From NCBI GenBank assembly GCA_964521405.1, contig CAZFRR010000065.1:1-64000 (forward strand): DNA of 64,000 nt, written 5' to 3'. Both the position numbers and the translations under genes were made by a program. Origin of the DNA: SG8-41 sp964521405 (GTDB taxonomy: Bacteria > Pseudomonadota > Gammaproteobacteria > Burkholderiales > SG8-41). The notes under the pieces were generated by a model. That model was not told the origin of the DNA and made no database searches. It saw only the letters and a list, made by a program, of their open reading frames with translations. Of this stretch, positions 1 to 8,900 are shown piece after piece; positions within the stretch are counted from its first letter, which is position 1; each line of letters begins with the position of its first letter.

Positions 1-483
1 CGCGTGCTTGGCGGTGACGTAATCCACGCGGTTGGGCACCGCCATGCGGCCGTGTATGGACGACATGTTGATGATGCGCCCCCAGCCGCGCTGCTTCATG
101 CCGCGCAGCGTGAGCCGTATGGTATGAAACGCCGCCGACAGGTCGACGGCGATGGCGCGGTCCCATTTCTCGACGGGAAAATCCTCGATCCTGTCGTAAT
201 GCCGCACCACCGCGTTGTTGACGAGAATATCGACGCCGCCGAATTGCCGCTCGGCCTCGCGCACCATGGACTCGATCTCGGCGGGCACGCCGACATCGGC
301 GCCGTGGTAGGCGACTTTGACCCCGTGCTCCCTCGCGATCGAGTCGCGCAGCGCTTCGATCGCGCCGGCCTCGCCCATCCCGTTCATCATCACATTGCAG
401 CCCTGCGCCGCGAACGCGCGCGCGAAGGCTTCACCGATGCCGCCGGTCGAGCCGGTGACCAGCGCGGTCTTCCCCTTGAGCAT
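1..483 (-). CDS. SDR oxidoreductase, probable 3-hydroxybutyrate dehydrogenase (5' part; runs off left edge)
   Basis: The visible 161 codons are the N-terminal part of a classical short-chain dehydrogenase; the frame continues beyond base 1. Seen: NAD(P)-binding TGSTGGIG (residues 10-17), NNAV (89-92) instead of the usual NNAG, Ser141/142, and the catalytic Tyr155 and Lys159 in YVTAK. The opening MLKGKTALVTGS and the Tyr155/Lys159 spacing match bacterial D-3-hydroxybutyrate dehydrogenases, which oxidise 3-hydroxybutyrate to acetoacetate in the cytoplasm. That would suit the acetoacetyl-CoA synthetase and PHB genes further right. The substrate remains an inference because the C-terminal half is missing and other SDRs (for example 3-oxoacyl-ACP reductases) look similar. 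It is divergent from the Bug receptor at 568. Confidence 0.8.
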   Translation of the reverse strand, partial: MLKGKTALVTGSTGGIGEAFARAFAAQGCNVMMNGMGEAGAIEALRDSIAREHGVKVAYHGADVGVPAEIESMVREAERQFGGVDILVNNAVVRHYDRIEDFPVEKWDRAIAVDLSAAFHTIRLTLRGMKQRGWGRIINMSSIHGRMAVPNRVDYVTAKHA

Positions 484-567
484 GGATTCTCCCGTGGCGT
501 TTTTATTCCGCTGTAATCGTCTCCGAGTATACTCGCACCGATAGACTGGAATTTCGTGGGGGAAGTC

Positions 568-1533
568 ATGAAAATCGCTTCAGGAATCGTTGTCTATTGT
601 TTCATCCTCGCTGGATTGCCCGCGCTGGCCGCGGACGGATTTCCGAACCGGCCGGTGCGCTGGATCATCCCGGCGCCGCCGGGCGGCGGCACCGACGCGG
701 TGTCCCGTATTGTTGCCCCGAAACTCATCGAGATGTGGAAGCACCAGGTCATAATCGACAATCGCGGCGGCGTGCAAGGCAGCCTCGGCACGGCGCTTGC
801 CGCAAAATCACCGCCCGACGGCTACACCATCGTGTTCGCCTTTTCCGGCCCCGTTGTTGTGAACCCGCACATCTACCGCGAGGTCGGCTACGACACCCTG
901 CGCGACTTCGCAGCGATCTCGCGGCTCACGCAGCAACCGATGATCATGACCGCGCACCCCAGCCTGCCGGTGGCGTCGCTGAAGGAGCTTGCCGCCCACG
1001 CCAGGCAGAATCCGGGCCGGATAACGTTTGCCTCGAGCGCGTCGCTGCAGCACCTTGCGGGCGAGCTGTTCAAGCTCTCCGCGGGCGTCAATCTCCTGCA
1101 CGTGCCCTACAAGGGCGCGGGGCCGGCGGTGATCGACTTGCTGGGCGGCAATGTCAACACCATGATCTCCAACCCCACATCGGTCGTGCCGCACATCAAG
1201 TCAGGCAGGCTGCGCGCCATCGGCATCATCGGCGCGAATCGCATCGACGCGCTGCGCGACGTGCCCACCGCGGCGGAGTCCGGTTTCCCCGAGTTCGCCA
1301 ACGTGATCGAGTGGTACGGGGTGCTGGCGCCCGCCGCCACGCCGCGTCCCATTGTCGAAGCGTTGAATGGCGCCTTCGTGCGCGCGCTGCAGATGCCCGA
1401 CGTGCAGAGCCGCATCCAGGACCTCGGCATGACCCCGTCCACCAGCACGCCGGCCGAGTACGACAGGCAGATTCGGGCGGACTATGCGCTTTGGGGCAAA
1501 GTGGTGAAAGCGGCGGGGGTAAAAGCGGAGTAA
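568..1533 (+). CDS. Bug-family tripartite tricarboxylate transporter substrate-binding protein
   Basis: Periplasmic receptor of 321 residues. It has a signal peptide (MKIASGIVVYCFILAGLPALA, cut near ALA-AD), then the family's PNRPVRWIIPAPPGGGTDAV opening and the conserved HVPYKGAGPAVIDLLGG stretch that forms part of the ligand pocket. Bug proteins bind small carboxylates or amides and normally feed TctAB permeases, but no tctA/tctB lies nearby, so this is an orphan receptor as is common in Burkholderiales. I chose the ATG at 568 because GGGGGAAG ends four bases upstream; an in-frame GTG at 556 lacks such a site. It is transcribed away from the SDR, which may share the promoter region. Ligand unknown. 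Confidence 0.9.
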   Translation: MKIASGIVVYCFILAGLPALAADGFPNRPVRWIIPAPPGGGTDAVSRIVAPKLIEMWKHQVIIDNRGGVQGSLGTALAAKSPPDGYTIVFAFSGPVVVNPHIYREVGYDTLRDFAAISRLTQQPMIMTAHPSLPVASLKELAAHARQNPGRITFASSASLQHLAGELFKLSAGVNLLHVPYKGAGPAVIDLLGGNVNTMISNPTSVVPHIKSGRLRAIGIIGANRIDALRDVPTAAESGFPEFANVIEWYGVLAPAATPRPIVEALNGAFVRALQMPDVQSRIQDLGMTPSTSTPAEYDRQIRADYALWGKVVKAAGVKAE

Positions 1534-1556
1534 TTACTTGATGCTGTAATCGCGAG

Positions 1557-1590
1557 GGTCACCCGTCACTGCGTCACTGCATCACTGCCT
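1557..1590. repeat. Short word repeat, TCACTGC x3 (8-nt period), single arm
   Basis: TCACTGC occurs at 1566, 1574 and 1582, preceded by GGTCACCC. It fills the gap between the convergent Bug receptor and thrC and touches the thrC stop. No inverted partner arm is seen, so it may be a remnant of the two-armed elements found elsewhere in the window. Confidence 0.7.
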
Positions 1591-2708
1591 TACTTCATCC
1601 GCTCCCGTATGGCACGCTCGATGGCGGTCAACTCGGCATCCACCGTCAGCGGCTTGGCGCTCTGCGCGATGGCAACGTCGGGGTCCTTCAGGCCGTGACC
1701 GGTGAGCGTGCAGACGATGGTGCTGCCCTCGCCCACCTTTCCCAGCTCGAGATCCTTCAGCAGCCCGGCCAATGATATGGCCGACGCCGGCTCGCAGAAG
1801 ATGCCTTCGGCCTGCGCCAGCAGCTTCTGCACGCGCAGGATCTCCTCGTCGGTGCACTCCGCGAACCAGCCGCCGGACTCGCGGCTCGCCGCGAGCGCCT
1901 GCTGCCACGACACGGGGTTGCCGATACGGATGGCGGTGGCAATGGTCTCGGGATTCTCTACCGCTCGTCCCCTCACGATTGGCGCAGCGCCGGAAGCCTG
2001 ATATCCCAGCATTATCGGCCGGCGCTCCACCAGCTTCTGCCTGCGGTACGGGCGCATCCCCTCCGGCAGCTTCAGCGCAAGCGTGTCGGCGCCAGCCGAT
2101 TCGCAGTAGCCGATCCAGTGCGCGGTGATGTTGCCCGCGTTGCCGACCGGCAGGGCATGGTAATCCGGCACCTCGCCCAGTTCCTCGATCACCTCGAAAG
2201 CGATGGTCTTCTGGCCCTGGATGCGGTAAGGGTTGATGGAATTCACGATGTTGACCGGCGTCGTCCTTGCAACCTCCTGGACGAGGCGCATGCCGTCGTC
2301 GAAGTTGCCGCGGATCTGCAGCACCGTCGAGCCGTGCATCATCGCCTGCGACAGCTTGCCGAGCGCGATCTTGCCCTCCGGGATCAGCACGAAACAGGCG
2401 ATGCCCGCGCGCGCGGCGTAGGCGGCGGCCGATGCCGAAGTGTTCCCGGTGGAGGCGCAGATGATCGCCCGGGCGCCTTCTTCCACCGCCCGCGTGACCG
2501 CCATCGTCATGCCGCGGTCCTTGAACGAGCCGGTGGGATTCAACCCCTCGAACTTGGCGAGGATGCGGACCTTCTTCCGCACCAGCCCCGGGAGGTTCTT
2601 CAACTCGATCAGCGGCGTCGCGCCCTCGTTCAACGAGATCACGCGCGCGCCCGCCGCGACCGGCAGACGGTCCCGGTATTTATCTATGAGGCCGGTGTAG
2701 TGCGCCAT
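1590..2708 (-). CDS. thrC: Threonine synthase
   Basis: PLP-dependent enzyme of 372 residues converting O-phosphohomoserine to threonine and phosphate in the cytoplasm. The PLP lysine is in NPTGSFKDRGM (Lys63), and a glycine-rich phosphate-binding stretch GNAGNIT follows near residue 190. Length and opening resemble the short (class I) threonine synthases of Betaproteobacteria rather than the longer E. coli form. It lies downstream of hom on the same strand, so the two last steps of the threonine branch are probably co-transcribed, although a 114-bp spacer filled by a word-repeat element separates them. No good Shine-Dalgarno is seen before the ATG (only CTTGAG). Confidence 0.95.
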   Translation of the reverse strand: MAHYTGLIDKYRDRLPVAAGARVISLNEGATPLIELKNLPGLVRKKVRILAKFEGLNPTGSFKDRGMTMAVTRAVEEGARAIICASTGNTSASAAAYAARAGIACFVLIPEGKIALGKLSQAMMHGSTVLQIRGNFDDGMRLVQEVARTTPVNIVNSINPYRIQGQKTIAFEVIEELGEVPDYHALPVGNAGNITAHWIGYCESAGADTLALKLPEGMRPYRRQKLVERRPIMLGYQASGAAPIVRGRAVENPETIATAIRIGNPVSWQQALAASRESGGWFAECTDEEILRVQKLLAQAEGIFCEPASAISLAGLLKDLELGKVGEGSTIVCTLTGHGLKDPDVAIAQSAKPLTVDAELTAIERAIRERMK

Positions 2709-2716
2709 CTCAAGGG

Positions 2717-2824
2717 GTGACTCGTTGCTCGTTTCTCGTGACTCGTGACTGATGCTTTTCGCCTCGTGGTTTGCAGCTGGTGGACAACGGCTGACGAGAA
2801 ACGAGTAACGAGAAACGAGTCACT
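2717..2824. repeat. Two-armed word-repeat element (ACGAGAA/ACGAGTA words) between hom and thrC
   Basis: Left arm 2717-2750 reads as CTCGT-type words; right arm 2793-2823 carries the reverse complement, ACGAGAA ACGAGTA ACGAGAA ACGAGTC, with a 7-nt period. A unique core of about 42 bp lies between. The right arm runs into the hom stop codon (TAG, 2825-2823). The arms could pair into a long imperfect hairpin in the hom-thrC transcript. Confidence 0.85.
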
Positions 2825-4133
2825 AGTTCAGCTCTTCGAGTCGTATGCGGGTGACCTTGCCGACCACCACCGGCAGCTGCTCGATCTTCGCGATCGCCGC
2901 GTTCACGTGCTTCTCGACCGTGAGATGGGTCAGCAGGATGATGTCCACCTGGTCCTCGCCCTCGTGCGGCTCCTTCTGCACCATGGCATCGATGGAAATC
3001 GAAAGGTCGGCCAGGATGCGGGTGATGTCCGCGAGCACGCCCGGCCGGTCCTGGACCCGCAGGCGCAGGTAGTAGGAGGTCTCGACCTCGCCCATCGGCA
3101 GGATCGGGGTGTCGGCAAGCCGGTCCGGCTGGAACGCAAGATGGGGCACGCGGTGCTCGGGGTCAGCCGTCAGCGTGCGCGCCACGTCCACCAGGTCCGC
3201 CACCACCGACGAGGCGGTCGGCTCGGCGCCAGCGCCAGCGCCGTAGTACAGGGTCTGCCCCACGGCATCGCCCTTCACCAGGATTGCATTCATCACGCCT
3301 TCGACATTGGCGATCAGGCGGCGCGCGGGTATCAGCGTCGGGTGCACCCGCAGCTCGATGCCGTTGCCCTTGCGCTTGGTGATGCCGAGCAGCTTGATGC
3401 GGTAACCCAGCTCCTCCGCGTAGCGGATATCCACCTGGGCCAGCTTCGAGATGCCCTCGGTATAGACCGCCTTGAACTGCATCGGGATGCCGAAGCCGAT
3501 CGCCGCCATGATGGTCAGCTTGTGCGCGGCGTCCACGCCCTCGATGTCGAAAGTCGGGTCGGCCTCGGCATAGCCGCGGGCCTGCGCCTCCTTCAGCACC
3601 TCGGCGAAGCTCGACCCCTTGTCGCGCATTTCCGACAGGATGAAATTGCTGGTGCCGTTGATGATGCCGGCGATCCACTCGATGCGGTTGGCGGCGAGCC
3701 CCTCGCGCAGCGCCTTGACGATGGGGATCCCGCCGCCCACGGCGGCCTCGAACGCCACCATCACGTCCTTCTTTTGGGCCGCGGCGAAAATCTCGTTGCC
3801 GTGCTGGGCGAGCAGCGCCTTATTGGCGGTGACGATGTGCTTGCCGTTGGCGATGGCCTTCAGCATGAGGTCCTTAGCGATGCCGGTGCCGCCGATCAAC
3901 TCGACCACGATGTCGATTTCGGGGTTGCTCACGACCTCGTTGGCGTCGGCCGTCACGGCGGCCTTGCCTCCGACCAGACGGCGTGCCCGGTCGAGATCCT
4001 TGTCCGCGACCATCTTCATGGTGATGGCGCAGCCGGCGCGACGGGCAATTTCCTCCTGGTTACGGGCGAGCACGGCAAACGTGCCGCCGCCCACGGTGCC
4101 GATGCCGAGCAGCCCGACGTTAATTGTTTTCAT
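2823..4133 (-). CDS. hom: Homoserine dehydrogenase
   Basis: NAD(P)-dependent reduction of aspartate semialdehyde to homoserine, 436 residues, cytoplasmic. Seen: Rossmann motif GIGTVGGGT (about 10-18), the substrate region EADPTFDIEGVDAAHKL (about 205) with its conserved lysine, and a C-terminal ACT domain (about 350-430, DRPGVLADITRILADLSISI) that usually gives feedback inhibition by threonine. It stands between alaC upstream and thrC downstream. The start is firm by family alignment (MKTINVGLLGIGTVG), yet the bases directly before the ATG are a TTCATCA repeat arm with no Shine-Dalgarno-like sequence. Confidence 0.97.
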   Translation of the reverse strand: MKTINVGLLGIGTVGGGTFAVLARNQEEIARRAGCAITMKMVADKDLDRARRLVGGKAAVTADANEVVSNPEIDIVVELIGGTGIAKDLMLKAIANGKHIVTANKALLAQHGNEIFAAAQKKDVMVAFEAAVGGGIPIVKALREGLAANRIEWIAGIINGTSNFILSEMRDKGSSFAEVLKEAQARGYAEADPTFDIEGVDAAHKLTIMAAIGFGIPMQFKAVYTEGISKLAQVDIRYAEELGYRIKLLGITKRKGNGIELRVHPTLIPARRLIANVEGVMNAILVKGDAVGQTLYYGAGAGAEPTASSVVADLVDVARTLTADPEHRVPHLAFQPDRLADTPILPMGEVETSYYLRLRVQDRPGVLADITRILADLSISIDAMVQKEPHEGEDQVDIILLTHLTVEKHVNAAIAKIEQLPVVVGKVTRIRLEELN

Positions 4134-4292
4134 AATGATGAATGATGAATGATGAATGATGAACGGAAGAAATGGCCTGTCATGTTTCCGTCGATCACAT
4201 CAATATTCATCAATGTCCTTTTTTGCCCACACTGCTCGCTTTTCATCGGTCCAATTTTCATTCCGCATTCATCATTCATCATTCATCATTCA
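4134..4292. repeat. Two-armed word-repeat element (TGATGAA heptads) between alaC and hom
   Basis: Left arm 4134-4170 is a run of TGATGAA heptads starting at the base next to the hom start codon. Right arm 4265-4292 is TTCATCA heptads, the reverse complement, and contains the alaC stop codon (TGA, 4292-4290). The roughly 95-bp core shows no ORF. Seen on the transcript (minus strand), the element forms the whole alaC-hom spacer. Confidence 0.9.
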
Positions 4293-5474
4293 AAGCAGTC
4301 CGTCCTTCTTGAACATGTCCTTGATGCCCCGCAGCGCCTGCCGGCTGCGCGCCTCGTTTTCGATGAGCGCGAAGCGCACGTGGCCGTCGCCGTAATGGCC
4401 GAAGCCGATGCCCGGCGCCACCGCGATCTTCGCATCCGCCAGGAGCTTCTTGGAGAATTCGAGCGAGCCCATCTTGCGATACGGCCCGGGTATCGGCGCC
4501 CAGATGTACATGGTCGCCTTGGGCACCTCGACTTTCCAGCCCATCGCGTTCATGCCGCTGCACATGACGTCGCGGCGGCTCTGGTACAGCCTGCGCGCGG
4601 TCTCCACGCAATCCTGCGGGCCCTCCAGCGCGATGATCGATGCCACCTGGATCGGCGTGAACGTGCCGTAATCGTGATAGCTCTTCATGCGCGCCAGCGC
4701 CGTGACCAGATCGCGGTTGCCGACCATGTAGCCCACGCGCCAGCCCGCCATGTTGTAGCTCTTCGACATGGTGAAGAATTCGACCGCGATCTCGCGTGCG
4801 CCGGGCACCTGCAGGATCGACGGCGCCTTGTAGCCGTCGAACACGATGTCCGCATAGGCGAGGTCGTGCACGATGTAGACGTGGTGCTCCCGCGCCAGCG
4901 CGACCAGCCGCTCGAAAAAAGCGAGGTCCACGCACTGGGTGGTCGGGTTGCTGGGAAAGTTGACGATCAGCATCTTCGGCTTGGGATAGGAATCCTTGAA
5001 GGCGCGCTCGACCGCCTCGAAGAAGTCGACGTCCGGCGACATCGGCACGTGCCGGATGTCCGCGCCGGAGATCACCGGCCCGTAAATGTGGATCGGGTAG
5101 CTCGGATTCGGCACCAGCACGATGTCGCCGGTGTCGAGGGTGGCGAGCGCGAGGTGAGCGATGCCCTCCTTCGAGCCGATGGTGACGATCGCCTCGGAGT
5201 CGGGGTCGAGCTCGACGTTGTAGCGCGATTGGTACCAGCCGCAGATCGCGCGGCGCAGGCGAATGATGCCCTTCGACACCGAATAGCCGTGGGTGTCGGG
5301 ACGTTGCACGGTCTCGACCAGCTTATCCACGATGTGACGCGGCGTCGGCTGGTCGGGGTTACCCATGCTGAAGTCGATGACGTCCTCGCCGCGCCGGCGC
5401 GCGGCGAGCTTCAACTCGCCGGTCACGTTGAACACGTACGGCGGCAGACGTTTTATTCTTGCAAACTCTTCCAT
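4290..5474 (-). CDS. alaC: PLP-dependent aminotransferase, AlaC-type (glutamate-pyruvate family)
   Basis: Class I/II aminotransferase of 394 residues. The PLP lysine is in TMSKSYNMAGWRVGY, and SNPTTQ and NPDQPTP anchor motifs are present. The opening MEEFARIKRLPPYVFNVTGELK is that of AlaC, and the order alaC-hom-thrC is conserved in Betaproteobacteria. The likely reaction is alanine + 2-oxoglutarate to pyruvate + glutamate. I start at the ATG at 5474 (preceded by AGAAGAAAAG). An in-frame TTG at 5519 would add 15 residues encoded by a perfect inverted repeat, which is more likely untranslated leader. Substrate specificity is inferred from family and context. Confidence 0.88.
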   Translation of the reverse strand: MEEFARIKRLPPYVFNVTGELKLAARRRGEDVIDFSMGNPDQPTPRHIVDKLVETVQRPDTHGYSVSKGIIRLRRAICGWYQSRYNVELDPDSEAIVTIGSKEGIAHLALATLDTGDIVLVPNPSYPIHIYGPVISGADIRHVPMSPDVDFFEAVERAFKDSYPKPKMLIVNFPSNPTTQCVDLAFFERLVALAREHHVYIVHDLAYADIVFDGYKAPSILQVPGAREIAVEFFTMSKSYNMAGWRVGYMVGNRDLVTALARMKSYHDYGTFTPIQVASIIALEGPQDCVETARRLYQSRRDVMCSGMNAMGWKVEVPKATMYIWAPIPGPYRKMGSLEFSKKLLADAKIAVAPGIGFGHYGDGHVRFALIENEARSRQALRGIKDMFKKDGLL

Positions 5475-5491
5475 TGGCTGCTTTTCTTCTA

Positions 5492-5525
5492 AGAAGTTTG
5501 TCGGAACGGAATCCGACAAACTTCT
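5492..5525. promoter_or_regulatory. Perfect 14-bp inverted repeat in the alaC leader
   Basis: AGAAGTTTGTCGGA (5492-5505), a 6-nt spacer, then its exact reverse complement (5512-5525). It lies 18 bp before the alaC ATG in the divergent alaC / Mth938-protein region. No T-run follows on either strand, so it is not an intrinsic terminator. It could be an operator for a dimeric repressor or a leader hairpin in the alaC-hom-thrC mRNA. Confidence 0.6.
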
Positions 5526-5586
5526 CGGCGCTGGATAAAGCGTGATATTCTATCGGAGCGACTAACCTTAAGCAAATCAGCAGGTT

Positions 5587-5958
5587 ATGAAGTTGCAACT
5601 GATTCCCAACGCGGGACTGCAGCTGTTCTCCGGATACGGGACGGGGTATGTCGCCATCAATAACGTGCGCTATGAAAAGTGCGTGGTGGTGACGCCACAG
5701 GCGGTCAGGCCATGGGCGGTCGGCAGCTTCGAGTCGCTCACCGCGGCCGACTTCGGGTTCGTCGCGGAACTGAAGCCGGAAATCCTGATCCTCGGCACCG
5801 GCGCGCTGCAGCGCTTCCCGCAGCCCGAACTCGCGCGGGTGCTGGCCGGAAGCGGAGCGGGCGTTGAGGTGATGGACACCCGCGCCGCCTGCCGCACCTA
5901 CAACATTCTCGCCGCCGAAGGCCGCAAGGTCGTCGCAGCCATCCTGCTCGAGACGTGA
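5587..5958 (+). CDS. Mth938-like domain protein
   Basis: Small cytoplasmic protein of 123 residues matching the Mth938/DUF498 fold (relatives include NDUFAF3 and Xcc1710). Characteristic segments are the central KPEILILGTGALQRFP and the C-terminal MDTRAACRTYNILAAEGRKVVAAIL. The biochemical role of the family in bacteria is not established; conserved residues cluster in the G-T-G loop and the AACRTYN stretch. It is divergent from alaC and convergent with the large GGDEF/EAL gene. The start ATG has AGCAGG a few bases upstream. No signal peptide or membrane segment. Confidence 0.85.
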   Translation: MKLQLIPNAGLQLFSGYGTGYVAINNVRYEKCVVVTPQAVRPWAVGSFESLTAADFGFVAELKPEILILGTGALQRFPQPELARVLAGSGAGVEVMDTRAACRTYNILAAEGRKVVAAILLET

Positions 5959-5998
5959 CTCGCGACGGGCAGCCCTTCACCCTCCAGTAGTCGCCAGA

Positions 5999-8900
5999 CT
6001 ATCCCGTAGCGCCTCGCGCCACAGGACTCTCGCGCGCGAAAAGGGATTTGGCCTGCACCGCCTCGCGCACGCTGGCACGCAAGACTTCATCGGTGCCGTC
6101 CTTGGGCAGGCAGCGGAAAATCCCGCCCTTGTTGACCGCAGCGGCCATGGTCTTGAAGTCGGCGTAGCGGGTCGTCAGGATGCGCATCGTTTTCGGCGAC
6201 AGCGATTGCACGCACTGCAGGAAGTCCACCCCGGACATGCCCGGCATGTTCTGGTCGGAGACCACCACATCCACGAGGTGATCGCGCAGCAACGCGAGCC
6301 CTTCGCGCGCATTGCGCGCCGCGAGAATCCGGTAGCCGTCCTTCGCCAGGATGCGCTGGATGTGCGCGAGCGCGTCTTCCTCATCGTCCAGGAGCAGGAC
6401 CACTGGCACGCTCGAGTCGGAGGCCGGTTTTGGCAGCTCGAGGCGGCGGCGCTCCCTCACCCAGGCGCTGCAATCCTCGGCCGCCATCGGGTGCGAGAAG
6501 TAATAGCCCTGGATCTCGTTGCAGCCATACTCGGCGAGAAACTCGAGCTGGGCCCGGGTTTCCACCCCTTCCGCTATCACTTTGAGCCCCAGGCTGTGCG
6601 CCATCGAGATGACCGCGCGCGTGATCGTCGCATCGTCGCCATCCGAGGTGATATCGCGCACGAAGGTGCGGTCGATCTTGAGCGCGGAGAGCGGGAAGCG
6701 CTTGAGATAACCCAGGCTCGAGTAACCCGTGCCGAAATCGTCAATGGAAAGGCTGACGCCAAGCCGGTCCAGATACTCCAGGGTGCGCGCCGCCTCCTCG
6801 GTATTTGCCATCAGCGAGCTTTCCGTGATCTCCAGCTCGATCAGGGTGGCATCCACCTGGTGCTCCTCGAGAATGCGCTTGATGGTCGGACCCAGGTCTT
6901 TTGCCGCGAACTGGCGGGCCGAGAGGTTGACCGCCACCGGGATCGGCCTCACGCCGGCGCGCTCCCAGTCCTTGATCTGCGAGCAGACCGCCCTGAGAAC
7001 CCATTCTCCCACCTGAATGATAAAACCCGTCTCCTCCAGCAGCGGGATGAATTCCGCCGGCGAAACCAACCCGCGTTCGGGGTGCCGCCAGCGCAACAAC
7101 GCTTCCAGGCCCGTCATGTCGCCATCCGCGACGCTGGCCTTGGGCTGGTAATACATCAGGAACTCGTTGCGCTCCAGCGCGTGCCGCAGGCTGCTCTCCA
7201 TGCCCAGAAACTGGACCGCGCTTGCGTTCATCTCGGGCGTGTAGAACTGGTAGCTGTTGCGGCCGAGTTCCTTGGCACGGTACATCGCCGCATCCGCGTT
7301 CCTGATCAATATGTCCTGATCGCTGCTGTCGTCGGGAAACAACGTGATGCCGATGCTGACCGTCACGTAAACCTCGGTGCCTTCCAGCCGGAACGGCTCG
7401 TTGAAGGCCGTCATAATCTTCTGCGCGACGATGTTCACGTCCTGGGCGCTGGCCAGCGTCGACAGGACGATCGAGAACTCGTCCCCGCCGAGCCGCCCCA
7501 CGGTGTCGCCGGAGCGCACCGAGCGCGTCAGGCGCCCCGCAATCTGCTGCAACAGATCGTCGCCGACGGCGTGCCCCAGCGTGTCGTTCACGTTCTTGAA
7601 GCGATCCACGTCGATGAACATGATGCCCATCGTCCACCGATTGCGCTTGGCCTGGACCAGCGCATGCTTCAACCGGTCGTAGAACAGGACGCGGTTTGGC
7701 AGATTGGTCATGACATCGTAGTGCGCCAGGTGCTCCAGCCTTTCCTCGGCCTGTTTACGGTCGGTCACGTCCTCGGCAATGCCGGCAATGCGGTACACCC
7801 TGCCATCGCCATCACGCACCGGGAACGCGCGATCATGCACCCAGCGCGTGGAGCCGTCCGCTCGCACGATGCGGTAGGTCTCGTCGTACCCCGATTCCAC
7901 CGCGCTCTTGCGCGCGCTGTAGACCCGCGCCCGGTCCGCCTTGTGCACCGCGCGGACCAGCGCCCGGGGGTCGGAGAGAATATCCTGGAGCGGCCGCCCC
8001 AGCATGGTTTCGGCCGCGGGGCTGACGTACAACGTCTGGCGGTGGGAAGTGTCGGTTATCCAGAACACCTGCGGAATATTGCCGGCCAGCTGGCGGAACT
8101 GTTCCTCGCTTTCCCGCAGGGCGGCTTCCGCGCGCACGCGCTCGGAGACGTCGTTCACCAGGGTCAGCCACACCGGGCGCCCGTCGAGAGTAAAGAGCCG
8201 CGCCGTGACTTCGGTGTCGAGGAGGGTGCCGTCCTTGGTCCGGTGCCTGCGCTGCATCTGCAGCGTCTGCTCGCCCGTGCGGTTGCGGATATTCTTCTCA
8301 TAACGCGTCGCCTCGCCAGGCGCCCAGACATCGCGCACGTTCATGCGCAGAAATTCGTCCCGGCTGTAGCCGTAACGGGCGGTCGCAGCCTGGTTGACGG
8401 CGAGGATGTCGAGCGTCTCGTCGTCCCACACCCACATCGGCAGCGGGCTCGCCTCAAACACGTCCCGATAGCGCTCCTCGCTCGTGCGCAACGCCTGCTC
8501 TGCTTCCTTGCGCTGAATGAACTGGCCGATCTGGCTGCCAATCGAACTCACGACCTGCAGCAGCATCGCGTCCGGCTGGCGCGTTTCACGACCGAAGAAC
8601 TCCATCACGCCGATGACAAGTCCGCCGGCGACGATCGGGAAGGCAAAGGCGCTGTGCAGCCCGAGCTTGCTTGAGCTTGCCTGACGGCGGAAGGAGGGAT
8701 GCTGCCCGATATCGGCAAGCCACGTGGGTTCGTTCTGACGCCAGGCCCGACGCAGCAGCACCATGGATCCGTCCAAACCCTGCCGCATCCAGAGTTCGCG
8801 ATCTTGAGGGTCGAATTCGGGCTCGAAATCGGCCCAATAATCGGCGCGGACCATGCCTTCTTCGTCGTTACAGATCCAGCGCGCGCCGTAGGCCCAATTC

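Noticed and set aside
5475..5519. Longer alaC start at TTG 5519
   Set aside because: The extra 15 residues are coded by the perfect inverted repeat and have no family counterpart; the ATG at 5474 fits the AlaC N-terminus.
5492..5525. Inverted repeat as intrinsic terminator
   Set aside because: No T-run follows on either strand, and it sits in a divergent promoter region, not at gene ends.
6206..8674. 822-codon open frame opposite the PAS/GGDEF/EAL gene
   Set aside because: Shadow of the minus-strand gene; no motifs, abnormal composition, no ribosome-binding site.
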